Below, piece after piece: positions 45,761 through 54,159 of a DNA stretch of 64,000 bases. The position numbers were made by a program, and so were the translations under genes. The notes under the pieces are model-generated. The model had not been told where the DNA came from. It searched no databases and saw only the letters and a list, made by a program, of their open reading frames with translations. This DNA is from PALSA-1316 sp964499365 (GTDB taxonomy: Bacteria > Nitrospirota > Thermodesulfovibrionia > Thermodesulfovibrionales > UBA6898), in contig CAZCKU010000005.1 of NCBI GenBank assembly GCA_964499365.1, forward strand, positions 62,001 through 126,000, in the 5' to 3' direction. Numbering within the stretch: position 1 is the stretch's first letter; each line of letters opens with the position of its first letter.

Positions 45761-46049
45761 CCATTGATCACCCCTCCCTGTTTAAAATTTTTTTGATTTT
45801 ACCAGTTATGCAATAATCCTGTCAATGCAATTCAGAAAAAACCAGTTGAAAATAAAGGAAAAAGGTCCTTTCCCCTGAGAAACCCGGCAGACCAGGCAGC
45901 AAAACGGCATTGAAAATACCCTGGACAGTGTGATAGAGTCATACCCTGTGTATCTTTGGTGCCGGGGTTATAAACGCACTGATTTTTCGTAAGTTGTACC
46001 CGGCTGCAAAAGCAGCCCGGTTCTCGTACTGATTACCCTGAAATATATC

Positions 46050-47102
46050 ATGATCCCGTGTGAAGCCATCATCAACAGCCTGGAGGAAGCTATTGTCCTG
46101 TTTAACAGGTCGTCTCGCATCACCTATCTGAACAGGACGGCTGAAGAACTCTTCGGAAAGAGCTCCCGGGACCTGATCGGAAAGACCTGCGCCACCTTCT
46201 TGCGGGGAGAAAAAATGATATCGCCGCTGATAAGGAAGACCATTGTTGAGGGCCGTTCCTTCAGGGGAAAGTCGGTCAGGGCTGATATAGGGACTGAAAT
46301 GGCCCCACCCCTGAATATGGATTTCAACCTTTCGCCGCTGTATATCGACAACAAGGTGGAGGGTGCGGTCCTCTCCATATCCCGGAATATCGGGCTTGCA
46401 GAGAGAGAGGACTATGATTTCGATTCGATGGTATTTCTTATCGGGTCAATCGCGCATGAGATCAAAAATCCACTGGGCGGCATCAAGGGGGCAGCCCAAC
46501 TTCTGCGTCATTCAGCGCAGGATGAGTCTATTCACGAATATACGGACCTCATCATCCGTGAAACAGACAGACTGAATGCCATTCTGCATGATTACCTGAC
46601 CATCTGCAGGAAGCCGTCTTTCAGCCAGGTGAATGTTCATGAGATTATTGAGAAGGCCCTGTCGATCATGCAGATCCTGATGAAGGAGAAGCAGATCACG
46701 ATCAGCCGCAGCTATGACCCCAGCCTCCCGCTGGTGGCCGGAGATGAGGCAAAGCTGCTGCAGGTCTTTCTGAATATCATAAAGAATGCGATAGAGGCCA
46801 TGAAAACGGGAGGCTTGTTTGAGATTACCACCTCCCCCTCGGGCGAGTCGTTCAGGGAGGCCGGGAAAATTAAGCGCTGGGCGCTCATCACCTTCAGGGA
46901 TAACGGGGTCGGCATCCCGGGGGAGGCCCTCGGAAAAATATTCATGCCTTTCTACACAAGAAAAAAGGGGGGCACTGGCATTGGGCTTGCTTTGTCAAAA
47001 AAGATTATCAAGGACCACAGGGGATTGATCAGAGTGGCCAGTCAGCGGCAAAAAGGAACTTCGTTCTTTATTTATCTACCATTCGGAGAACACGGACATT
47101 AA
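46050..47102 (+). CDS. NtrB-type PAS sensor histidine kinase
   Basis: 350 residues, no transmembrane segment, so cytosolic. PAS domain at about 5-112, HisKA with the phospho-His136 in SIAHEIKNPLGG, then HATPase_c with NIIKNAIEAMKTGG (N box), DNGVGIPGE (G1) and GTGIGLALSKKI (G2). It ends 5 bases into the next gene. Pairs with the NtrC-like regulator downstream; the signal is unknown. Confidence 0.93.
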   Translation: MIPCEAIINSLEEAIVLFNRSSRITYLNRTAEELFGKSSRDLIGKTCATFLRGEKMISPLIRKTIVEGRSFRGKSVRADIGTEMAPPLNMDFNLSPLYIDNKVEGAVLSISRNIGLAEREDYDFDSMVFLIGSIAHEIKNPLGGIKGAAQLLRHSAQDESIHEYTDLIIRETDRLNAILHDYLTICRKPSFSQVNVHEIIEKALSIMQILMKEKQITISRSYDPSLPLVAGDEAKLLQVFLNIIKNAIEAMKTGGLFEITTSPSGESFREAGKIKRWALITFRDNGVGIPGEALGKIFMPFYTRKKGGTGIGLALSKKIIKDHRGLIRVASQRQKGTSFFIYLPFGEHGH

Positions 47103-48489
47103 GAAAATTCTGGTCATAGACGACGATGAAAGCATCGTCTGGGTAATCAAGAAGACTCTTGAACCTGCAGGGTACAGCATCACCTCCCGGTCCCGGCTTG
47201 CCTCGGGACTCAGGGCTGTGCAGGATATGCCGCAGGTCATCCTGCTTGACCTGATGCTGCCGGACGGCGATGGTCTGGAGGGACTCAAGGAAATCCGCTC
47301 AATGCATCCGGAGGCCTCCGTCATCATGATAACGGCAAACGCAATGATGCAGAGCACCATAACCGCCATGAAGGAAGGTGCCTATGACTATCTCGAAAAG
47401 CCGTTCGATATCGAAGAGCTGAAGATCGTCATCGACAAGGCATTCAGAGACCTTGCTATCCGGGCAGAACTGAAGGAGCTCAAGAAGACCGTTTTCGAAA
47501 CCGAGTCGCCCCAGATGATAGGGAAGAGCCCGGCAATGCTGAAGGTATTCAAGGATATCGGGAGAATAGCCGCCAAAGACATAACCGTCCTGATATCGGG
47601 AGAAAGCGGCACCGGGAAGGAACTGGTCGCCAAGGCTGTCCACTTCAACAGCCGCAGGGCCTCCGGGCCTTTCATCGCGATCAACGCCGCGACAATCCCG
47701 AAAGACCTCCTGGAATCTGAACTCTTCGGGTACCGGAAGGGGGCCTTTACCGGGGCGGTGCGGGACAAGGAGGGCAAGATCGAAGCTGCAAACAGCGGCA
47801 CCCTCTTCCTCGATGAAATCTCCGAGATGGACCCGGGGCTGCAGGCGAAACTCCTGCGTTTCCTCCAGGAAAAGGAGTTCAGCCCCATCGGAAGCAACGA
47901 TGTAAAAAAGGCTGACGTCAGGATAATCGGTGCATCCAACAGGAATCTCTCTGATGCCGTGTCAAAGGGGCAATTCAGGGAAGACCTCTACTACCGCTTC
48001 AACGTCGTCCAGATCAAGCTGCCGCCACTGAGAGAAAGGAAAGAAGATATCCCGCTCCTTGCCAGGACCTTTCTGAAGGAGTCTGTGCAGAAACTTGAAA
48101 CCGGCGAGAAGGAACTGTCGAAGGAGGCGAAGGATGCCATGATCAGACATGACTGGCCGGGCAATGTGCGGGAGCTCGAAAATGTCATCAAGCGTGCCTG
48201 CGTCCTCTCATCCGGATCCGTGATAGAAAAGAAAGACCTGCTCATCGATGAGGACTCGACCTGGTCGGTCAGGGACTTTCTGGAGGAAAAGCTGAAACGC
48301 TACCTCAAGGACATGACGAAGGTCACGAACTTCAATCTCTATGAAACAGTCATCTCGGAGGTTGAGAAGGCCCTGATAGCTATCGTGCTGAAAGAGACCG
48401 GCAGCAATCAGGTCCAGACAGCGAAGATCCTTGGAATCAACCGCAATACCCTCAGGACAAAGATCAAGGAATACAAGATCAAGACGTAA
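47098..48489 (+). CDS. NtrC-family sigma-54 activator; ATT start inferred
   Basis: 463 residues if translation begins at ATT 47098. Receiver domain: KKILVIDDDES (acid pocket), phospho-Asp51 (ILLDLMLPD), Lys in LEKPFD. AAA+ with GESGTGKE (Walker A), GAFTGA loop and GTLFLDEISEM (Walker B). C-terminal Fis-type HTH (QTAKILGINRNTLRTKI). No ATG, GTG or TTG occurs in frame between the upstream stop (47026) and GTG 47212; starting there removes beta-1 and the acid pocket. A GGAG at 47085-47088 lies 9 bases before the ATT, which touches the kinase stop TAA. Alternative: frameshift fusion with the kinase. Confidence 0.85.
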   Translation: MKKILVIDDDESIVWVIKKTLEPAGYSITSRSRLASGLRAVQDMPQVILLDLMLPDGDGLEGLKEIRSMHPEASVIMITANAMMQSTITAMKEGAYDYLEKPFDIEELKIVIDKAFRDLAIRAELKELKKTVFETESPQMIGKSPAMLKVFKDIGRIAAKDITVLISGESGTGKELVAKAVHFNSRRASGPFIAINAATIPKDLLESELFGYRKGAFTGAVRDKEGKIEAANSGTLFLDEISEMDPGLQAKLLRFLQEKEFSPIGSNDVKKADVRIIGASNRNLSDAVSKGQFREDLYYRFNVVQIKLPPLRERKEDIPLLARTFLKESVQKLETGEKELSKEAKDAMIRHDWPGNVRELENVIKRACVLSSGSVIEKKDLLIDEDSTWSVRDFLEEKLKRYLKDMTKVTNFNLYETVISEVEKALIAIVLKETGSNQVQTAKILGINRNTLRTKIKEYKIKT

Positions 48490-48620
48490 GGATCGAAAGA
48501 TTCGCCCTCCCCAGTTCTCTCCTTACCCCCCTGCCCCGGACACCTGTGCACTTGACAGCCCCCTGAATCTGAAACTGGGAACCGCAGGATTGCCTGCCTT
48601 TACCTCCCTGGCTTTACATC

Positions 48621-48649
48621 TTGACACTAAGCATAGTATCGAATATACT
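48621..48649 (+). promoter_or_regulatory. Sigma-70 promoter of the rhodanese selenoprotein
   Basis: TTGACA (48621-48626), 17-base spacer, TATACT (48644-48649). Predicted start about 48656. The gene's GGAGGT at 48675-48680 is 6 bases before the ATG. Confidence 0.75.
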
Positions 48650-48686
48650 TAACTTAAACTTATAACTTTAGACTGGAGGTCTATGT

Positions 48687-50030
48687 ATGATGCGAAAACG
48701 TAGCGCAGCATTATTTGCGGCACTGGCCGCAGCATGTATCAGCATTGCAGCACCTTCCTATGCAGCAAAACCGACAACGGCTGCAGCCTGCAAGCAGTGT
48801 CACCAGCCTGCAGACAATGTCGTTCGAGGCAATCTCTTCGGCATATCCGAGAAGTTCAAGACCGTACAGGTGTCTGTCGGAAGTCTTATCTGGGTCGTCA
48901 AGTATGGAGATGACCTGAAGCTCGCCGGTGCGGACAAGCTTGCGGCGATCCCGAAGGAAAAAGAGATAGCCGTCACGTTCACCGGCGGAGAAAAAACGCC
49001 GTACGCAGTCAGTCTGGCAGTCAAGCAGCCGGCCAAACTCCCGGCTGAAAAGCTGATTTCTGCTGATGAACTGACAAAGCTTCTCGCCCTCGGCCCGGAC
49101 AAAGGGAAGTTCGTCCTTATCGATTCCCGACCTGCCCCCCGCTATATGGAGGGCCATATCCTTCATGCGCTCTCCCTGCCGCAGCCTGCCTTTGACAAAC
49201 TCAAGGACACTATTCTTCCCAAGGATAAGGACATCCTCACCATCTTCTATTGCGGGGGGGTGACCTGAAGGCTCAGTCCTGATTCTGCCCGTCGGGCGGA
49301 AGAGCTTGGCTACAAGAATATAAAGGTCTTTCATGATGGACTCCCGGTATGGAAGAAGGCAGGCAATCTCATTGTCTCTGAACCAAAGAATCTCAAAGAT
49401 ATGATAGAAAAAGATATGGCCTTCGTTCTGGTAGACCTGAGGCCTGCCGACGAGGCATCCAGGGGATTTATCCCCGGTGCCGTCTCGGTCCCTGGGAAAG
49501 AGCTTGCCTCCGCCAAGGCAAAGTTTCCGGCAGATCTCTCTGCCCCGGTCATTCTATACGGCAGCGGGGCCGAAGATGCCTTCAAGACAGTCAGAAGCTG
49601 GGGCTTTAAAGATGCCACGGTGCTGCGGGGCGGTGTTGAAGGATGGAAGCAGGCAGGCGGTCAGCTGAAGACCGGCAGCCTGGAGACCGCGATTTCATAC
49701 GTGCCCAAGCCAAGGCCGGGTGAAATTGCGATCGAGGAGTTCAAGGCCCTTGCTGAAAAAGGCGCTGTCGACAAGATCATCCTGGACGTTCGTGATCCAG
49801 ATGAGGTGGTCAACGGCATGATCAAGGGGGCTCTCAATATCCCTGCCGGCAAGATTTCCGAACGGGCGGCCGAGATCCCGAAGGACAAGGAGATCATCAC
49901 CCACTGCACCACGGGGATTCGGGCGGAGATGGCCCACGATGACCTCAAGGAACTCGGGTACAAGGTCCGCTTTCTGAATGCCGTCATCCAGATTGACCAG
50001 GACGGGAAATACGAGATAACCAAGAAATAG
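48687..50030 (+). CDS. Periplasmic triple-rhodanese protein, putative selenoprotein (in-frame UGA at 49266)
   Basis: Reading from ATG 48687 with UGA 49266-49268 as Sec194 gives 447 residues in one frame. Signal peptide to about residue 26; CKQCH (35-39), a c-type heme motif; then a small domain to about 100. Rhodanese 1 (~105-225): FYCGGVT-U, so Cys189-x4-Sec194, where family members carry CX4C. Rhodanese 2 (~235-325) lacks a catalytic Cys. Rhodanese 3 (~345-440) has HCTTGIR (Cys407). Sequence continues as normal rhodanese after the UGA (SARRAEELGY...VFHDGLPVWKKAG), so it is not a decayed gene. Role: likely periplasmic sulfur/redox transfer; inferred. Without Sec insertion it would end at residue 193. 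Confidence 0.86.
49269..49307 (+). promoter_or_regulatory. Bacterial SECIS-like stem-loop after the UGA
   Basis: Starts immediately after UGA. Lower stem AGGCTC / GAGCTT (49269-49274 / 49302-49307), 8-base 5' bulge, upper 8-bp stem TTCTGCCC / GGGCGGAA (49283-49290 / 49294-49301), apical triloop GTC (49291-49293). The loop G lies 22 bases after the UGA. Published bSECIS rules ask for a small apical loop with a G in its first two positions, 16-37 bases from the UGA; this fits. Confidence 0.8.
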
Positions 50031-50041
50031 ACAAGTGCGAT

Positions 50042-50080
50042 AATCCCGCAGCCGCTGCCCCCTGCAGCGGCTGCGGGATT
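50042..50080 (+). terminator. Strong hairpin after the selenoprotein gene
   Basis: 16-bp perfect stem AATCCCGCAGCCGCTG / CAGCGGCTGCGGGATT with a 7-base loop, 12 bases after the stop. No real poly-T tail (GCCCTTTCCT), so the terminator call is moderate. Confidence 0.6.
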
Positions 50081-50174
50081 GCCCTTTCCTCCCCCTGCTG
50101 CGGCTGCTGAGTTGCGCGGCTATTTTTACAATCCGCTTCCCTTTTCGACGACAATATCCTTACAATACAATTCT

Positions 50175-51263
50175 ATGGAAGCCCCGGTTCAGGAATCAGG
50201 CTGCAGCCACAAAAAGAGTTGCCCGATCAGCAAAACCCCCTGTCTGGGTGAATGCATTTATGCCAACATCCTCGACGATATCAGCATGGGCATTGTCGGT
50301 CTGGATATAAAGGCGCGCAAGGTCTTTTTCCAGAACAAACAGGCGATCGAGATACTGAAAGGCACGGTCGCGCCAAAGGATTACGATGCGGTCTCCTCGG
50401 TCCTGCATATCGATGACTGCCTCGCCACCAACAGCTTCAATGTGCGCCGCACGCTCCCGTTCGGCAACCGTTTTCTGGGCTGCACCGTCTACCGGATTGC
50501 CGAATCCTATCTCTGGATATACGTGACCGACATAACGGAGAAGATGCGTCTCGATTCAATCGCCGAGGCGGTGAACACCATGAACAACCTCGGCTATATC
50601 TTCTCCGGGATCCGGCATGAACTCGGGAATCCGATCAACTCGATAAAGACCACCATGACCGTCTGCAGAAACAATATCCAGGCATATTCGAAAGATACGA
50701 TCCTCGAGTACATCAACAGGGTCATGGTCGACATCACGAGGGTCGAGGGGCTCCTGAAAGACCTGAAGAACTTCAGCATGTATGAGAACCCCGACCGCAG
50801 GAATGTCCATATACCCTCGTATTTTGAAAATCTCCTCTCGATGGTCGCCCCTGACTTCAGCAGCAGCAATATAAAAATAAAAACATCGCTGCGTCCCGAG
50901 GCCGAGGTGGGATTTTTTGACCCGCGGGCCCTGCAGCATGTCATCCTGAATATTCTGACCAATGCCGCCGATGCACTGCAGGGAAGGGAAAAACCGGAGA
51001 TTGCGATCAGCACCTACAAGATCGGCGACCGGATCATCATCAAGGTGAGGGACAACGGATGCGGCATCCCGGATGAACAGAAGAAGCATCTGTTCAAACC
51101 CTTCACCACCACCAAGACCGAGGGAACAGGCCTCGGCCTCGTGATCGTCCAAAAAATGCTCTCAAAAATGGACGGCACGATCAGCATTGGCAGCACCCAG
51201 AATGTCGAGACGATCGTCACGATCAACATACCGGCAGGCAGGCAGGCAGATTGCACAGGCTGA
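50175..51263 (+). CDS. Sensor histidine kinase with N-terminal cysteine cluster
   Basis: 362 residues from ATG 50175, cytosolic. N-terminal Cys10, Cys16, Cys23, Cys27 (spacing C-x5-C-x6-C-x3-C) precede a PAS-like domain (~30-125). HisKA with His148 in SGIRHELGNPINS, and HATPase_c with NILTNAADAL, DNGCGIPDEQ and GTGLGLVIV. The cysteines could hold a metal or sense redox. Pairs with the NtrC-like gene that overlaps its end by 13 bases. A frame from 50079 would add 32 residues without support. Confidence 0.88.
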   Translation: MEAPVQESGCSHKKSCPISKTPCLGECIYANILDDISMGIVGLDIKARKVFFQNKQAIEILKGTVAPKDYDAVSSVLHIDDCLATNSFNVRRTLPFGNRFLGCTVYRIAESYLWIYVTDITEKMRLDSIAEAVNTMNNLGYIFSGIRHELGNPINSIKTTMTVCRNNIQAYSKDTILEYINRVMVDITRVEGLLKDLKNFSMYENPDRRNVHIPSYFENLLSMVAPDFSSSNIKIKTSLRPEAEVGFFDPRALQHVILNILTNAADALQGREKPEIAISTYKIGDRIIIKVRDNGCGIPDEQKKHLFKPFTTTKTEGTGLGLVIVQKMLSKMDGTISIGSTQNVETIVTINIPAGRQADCTG

Positions 51264-52627
51264 AGCGAACCCTCCTGGTCATCGATGACGACAGGATCTT
51301 CTGCAACGCGGTCAGGGACTACCTCGGCAGCGACCTTTTGGACGTACTTGCGGTTCATACTGCCGCGGAGTGTCTTGAAACCTGCTCCCGGACGAAGATC
51401 GATATCGCGCTCCTCGACCAGAGGCTTCCTGACCGTGAAGGTCATACCCTCTGCCCTGCTATACTCTCGCATAATGAGCAGGCGAAGATCATCTTCACCA
51501 CCGCCTTCCCCAGCTTTGACCATGCGGTCAAGGCGATCAGGGCGGGGGCGTACGATTATCTGTCAAAGCCCTTCGAACTTGAAGAACTGCAGCTTTCCGT
51601 CTCCCGCGCACTGAGAACACTCGACCTCGAAAACATTGAGCAGCTGCAGGACTACCGCAACGGCAAGGAAGTGGGAGAACATACCTTCATCGGGGCCGAT
51701 GGATGTCTTTCGGATGTCGACCGGATGCTTGACCTCGCTGCAGCGGCAGAGGCTCCGGTGCTGATTACGGGCGAAACAGGGACCGGGAAGAGTGTGGCTG
51801 CAAAGGCAATCCATTACCGCGGGATGGGGAATAAGGCTCCCTTCGTCGGAATCAACTGCGCAGCCCTGCCGGAAGCTCTGATCGAAGCTGAGCTCTTCGG
51901 CCATGAGAAAGGCGCCTTTACCGGGGCCTCCGTGGCCAGAAAAGGCGTCTTTGAGATGGCGGAGGGGGGCACGCTCTTTCTTGATGAGATCGGCGAAATG
52001 CCGTTCCATCTCCAGTCCAAACTTCTTGGAGTTCTCGACGACAAGCAGATCAGGCGGCTTGGCAGCGATACAGTCCGGGCAGTTGATGTACGGATCATTG
52101 CGGCAACAAGCGTTGACCTTGAAGAAGCGATACAGCAGAAAAAGTTCAGGGGCGACCTTTATTACCGCCTGGGGGTCATAAAAATACATATGCCCCCGCT
52201 CAGGGCCAGGTCCGGCGATATCCCGCTTCTCTGTGAGTATCTCGTCCGAAAATATGCGAAGGGAAAGAGTATCAGCCTGGCGCGGGGAGAGAATGAGAGG
52301 CTAAAGTCATATGATTGGCCCGGGAATGTCCGGGAACTCAGAAATATCATCGAGAGGTCGGTCATCCTCCAGCGAGGCCCTGAAATCAGGCCTTCCGAAC
52401 TGATCAGCGGGCAGCAGAGGACCTCTCGCGGAGAAAACAACATTATCGTCTGCAGTCCCGATATCCCTCCTCCTTCAAAGGTGTCCCTGAAGCTCGTCGA
52501 TCTCGAAAAACAACAGATCATATCTGCGCTCGCGCAATCCAATCGAAATTATACACGGGCAGCCCAGGCATTGGGAATATCGATCTCGACATTAAAGAGA
52601 AAAATGAAGAGCTACCACCTGCCGTAA
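51251..52627 (+). CDS. NtrC-family sigma-54 response regulator
   Basis: 458 residues from TTG 51251 (inside the kinase end; preceded by a GGCA-repeat). Receiver LLVIDDDRIF with the phospho-Asp in IALLDQRLPD and Lys in LSKPFE. AAA+ with GETGTGKS, GAFTGA, GGTLFLDEIGEM. Fis-type HTH RAAQALGISISTLKRKM. Second NtrB/NtrC-type pair in this region. Confidence 0.93.
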   Translation: MHRLKRTLLVIDDDRIFCNAVRDYLGSDLLDVLAVHTAAECLETCSRTKIDIALLDQRLPDREGHTLCPAILSHNEQAKIIFTTAFPSFDHAVKAIRAGAYDYLSKPFELEELQLSVSRALRTLDLENIEQLQDYRNGKEVGEHTFIGADGCLSDVDRMLDLAAAAEAPVLITGETGTGKSVAAKAIHYRGMGNKAPFVGINCAALPEALIEAELFGHEKGAFTGASVARKGVFEMAEGGTLFLDEIGEMPFHLQSKLLGVLDDKQIRRLGSDTVRAVDVRIIAATSVDLEEAIQQKKFRGDLYYRLGVIKIHMPPLRARSGDIPLLCEYLVRKYAKGKSISLARGENERLKSYDWPGNVRELRNIIERSVILQRGPEIRPSELISGQQRTSRGENNIIVCSPDIPPPSKVSLKLVDLEKQQIISALAQSNRNYTRAAQALGISISTLKRKMKSYHLP

Positions 52628-52761
52628 CACCCCTGAGGAGAACCGGAACCCATTCAAAATGACCGGTCAGAATGAACCGTCGCAAGAATGCACGCCGTCA
52701 TTACGATCGGCATATCCTTTCAAGCACCTGTTCTCATGGAATTATTCATCCCTTCTTGGTC

Positions 52762-52776
52762 TGGCACAGGGGTTGC
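52762..52776 (+). promoter_or_regulatory. Sigma-54 promoter
   Basis: TGGCAC-N5-TTGC, an exact -24/-12 match. Predicted start near 52787, only about 6 bases before ATG 52793. Two NtrC-type activators lie immediately upstream. Confidence 0.75.
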
Positions 52777-52792
52777 TTTTATTATTGCCGCA

Positions 52793-54016
52793 ATGGATAA
52801 GAACAGCAGGATGAAGAACGTACTAATTGTCGATGACGAGCGATATTTTCTGATGAGCCTCGTTGAGGGGCTTGGCACCTATGCCGCTGATTTCAATACC
52901 CTTACTGCCGAGAACGGCAAAAAGGCCGTTGACATTTTGAATAAAACGGGAATTGACCTGGTCGTCACGGATCTGAAGATGCCTGAGATGGATGGGTTCG
53001 AACTTCTTGCCTTTATGACCAAAAACTATCCGGCTGTCCCCGTCATCGTCATGACCGCCTACTGCACCCCGGAGATCAAGACCCGGCTCGACGTCCTGGG
53101 CTCCTTCCGGGTGCTCGAAAAGCCGCTTGATTTCAAAGACCTGGTTGATTATATATTCGCTGAACTGTCGAGTATATCAAAAGGGTATATCCGGGGCATC
53201 ACGCTCCCCGCGTTTCTCCAGCTCGTCGAGATGGAGAGAAAGACCTGCACCCTAACGATCAGGTCCCGCGGCAGACGCGGTTTTCTCTACTTCAGCGAAG
53301 GAGAACTGCTTGATGCTGACAACGGAAGAGACCGGCAGGAAAAGGCTGCGCTCGATATTGTCTGCTGGGACGAGACCGAGATCGAAATCAGCAGTATCTG
53401 CAGGGAAAAGAACAAGAATATCCCGACGAGCCTGAGCTATCTCCTTATGGAGGGCTTCAGACTGAAAGATGAAGAAGAGAGAGCTGACGGCAACGGGAGC
53501 GGTCCGGCTCGCGAAGGAGAATCGGACATACTGTCACAGGGCGGGGACTTCAGCTCGTTCCCCCGTGAAAGCGGTGCACACAACGGGAGCCGCCCCGGCG
53601 TTCTGCATTCCGAAGGCGTTGCTACAAAAACAGAGGGCATGACAAAGGAGGAAGCGATGGCAAGTGCAAAAGATATACTGAATGAGTTTTCAAAGCTGCA
53701 GGGGGTTGATGCCGTCTGCCTGGTAGGCCGGGACGGATTTCTGCTCGACAGCATTTCCCGGACAGGGATTGATACGGAAATGATCGGAGCGATAGCATCA
53801 AGCGGGTTCGGTGCATCTGAGTCGATGGGAAGACAGCTCGGCAAGGGAGTCATGTCAATCAGCATGATAGAGTTCGACAAGGGGCCGGTCATGTTCTCGC
53901 CGGTGGGCGACGATGCCTTTCTCGTTATTGTTGCCGAAAGAGATTCGAACCTTGGCATGATCCGGCTGAAGCTCAAGAAACACAGCACAGAACTTGCAAC
54001 CGCTGCCGCGATATAA
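52793..54016 (+). CDS. Receiver-PATAN (DUF4388)-Roadblock/LC7 protein
   Basis: 407 residues from ATG 52793, the first ATG after the sigma-54 start. Receiver (KNVLIVDDERYF; Asp in LVVTDLKMPEMDG; Lys in LEKPLD), then a PATAN/DUF4388 domain (~130-235, TLPAFLQLVEMERKTCTL), a low-complexity linker, and a C-terminal Roadblock/LC7 domain (~288-407) like MglB, which acts with small GTPases. An internal AGGAGG (53646-53651) sits 5 bases before an in-frame ATG at 53657, exactly at the Roadblock boundary. No small GTPase gene is nearby. Confidence 0.88.
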   Translation: MDKNSRMKNVLIVDDERYFLMSLVEGLGTYAADFNTLTAENGKKAVDILNKTGIDLVVTDLKMPEMDGFELLAFMTKNYPAVPVIVMTAYCTPEIKTRLDVLGSFRVLEKPLDFKDLVDYIFAELSSISKGYIRGITLPAFLQLVEMERKTCTLTIRSRGRRGFLYFSEGELLDADNGRDRQEKAALDIVCWDETEIEISSICREKNKNIPTSLSYLLMEGFRLKDEEERADGNGSGPAREGESDILSQGGDFSSFPRESGAHNGSRPGVLHSEGVATKTEGMTKEEAMASAKDILNEFSKLQGVDAVCLVGRDGFLLDSISRTGIDTEMIGAIASSGFGASESMGRQLGKGVMSISMIEFDKGPVMFSPVGDDAFLVIVAERDSNLGMIRLKLKKHSTELATAAAI

Positions 54017-54042
54017 ATTACAATACTACGTACTTTTTTGAC

Positions 54043-54112
54043 TGTCATTCCGGCTTGTCCGGAATCGCTTGCAGGGAAGGATTCCCGACGCGCTTCGCTT
54101 GCGGGAGTGACA
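54043..54112. repeat. Palindromic intergenic element with TGTCATTCC ends
   Basis: Outer arms TGTCATTCC / GGGAGTGACA with internal CG-rich pairing. A related but partial TGTCATTCC element is at 17167-17215. REP/MITE-like; no coding. Confidence 0.55.
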
Positions 54113-54159
54113 AATAATTCGTTCTATTTGTGATCTTCTTTATAATAACGAGGTGAGAC

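Noticed and set aside
49255..49262. Frameshift pseudogene at the G7 run in the rhodanese gene
   Set aside because: Adding or removing a base gives an early stop or wrong sequence; in-frame UGA readthrough keeps the domain intact.
51234..51250. Short GGCA tandem repeat near the kinase end
   Set aside because: Only four units, in coding sequence; no sign of CRISPR or phase variation.
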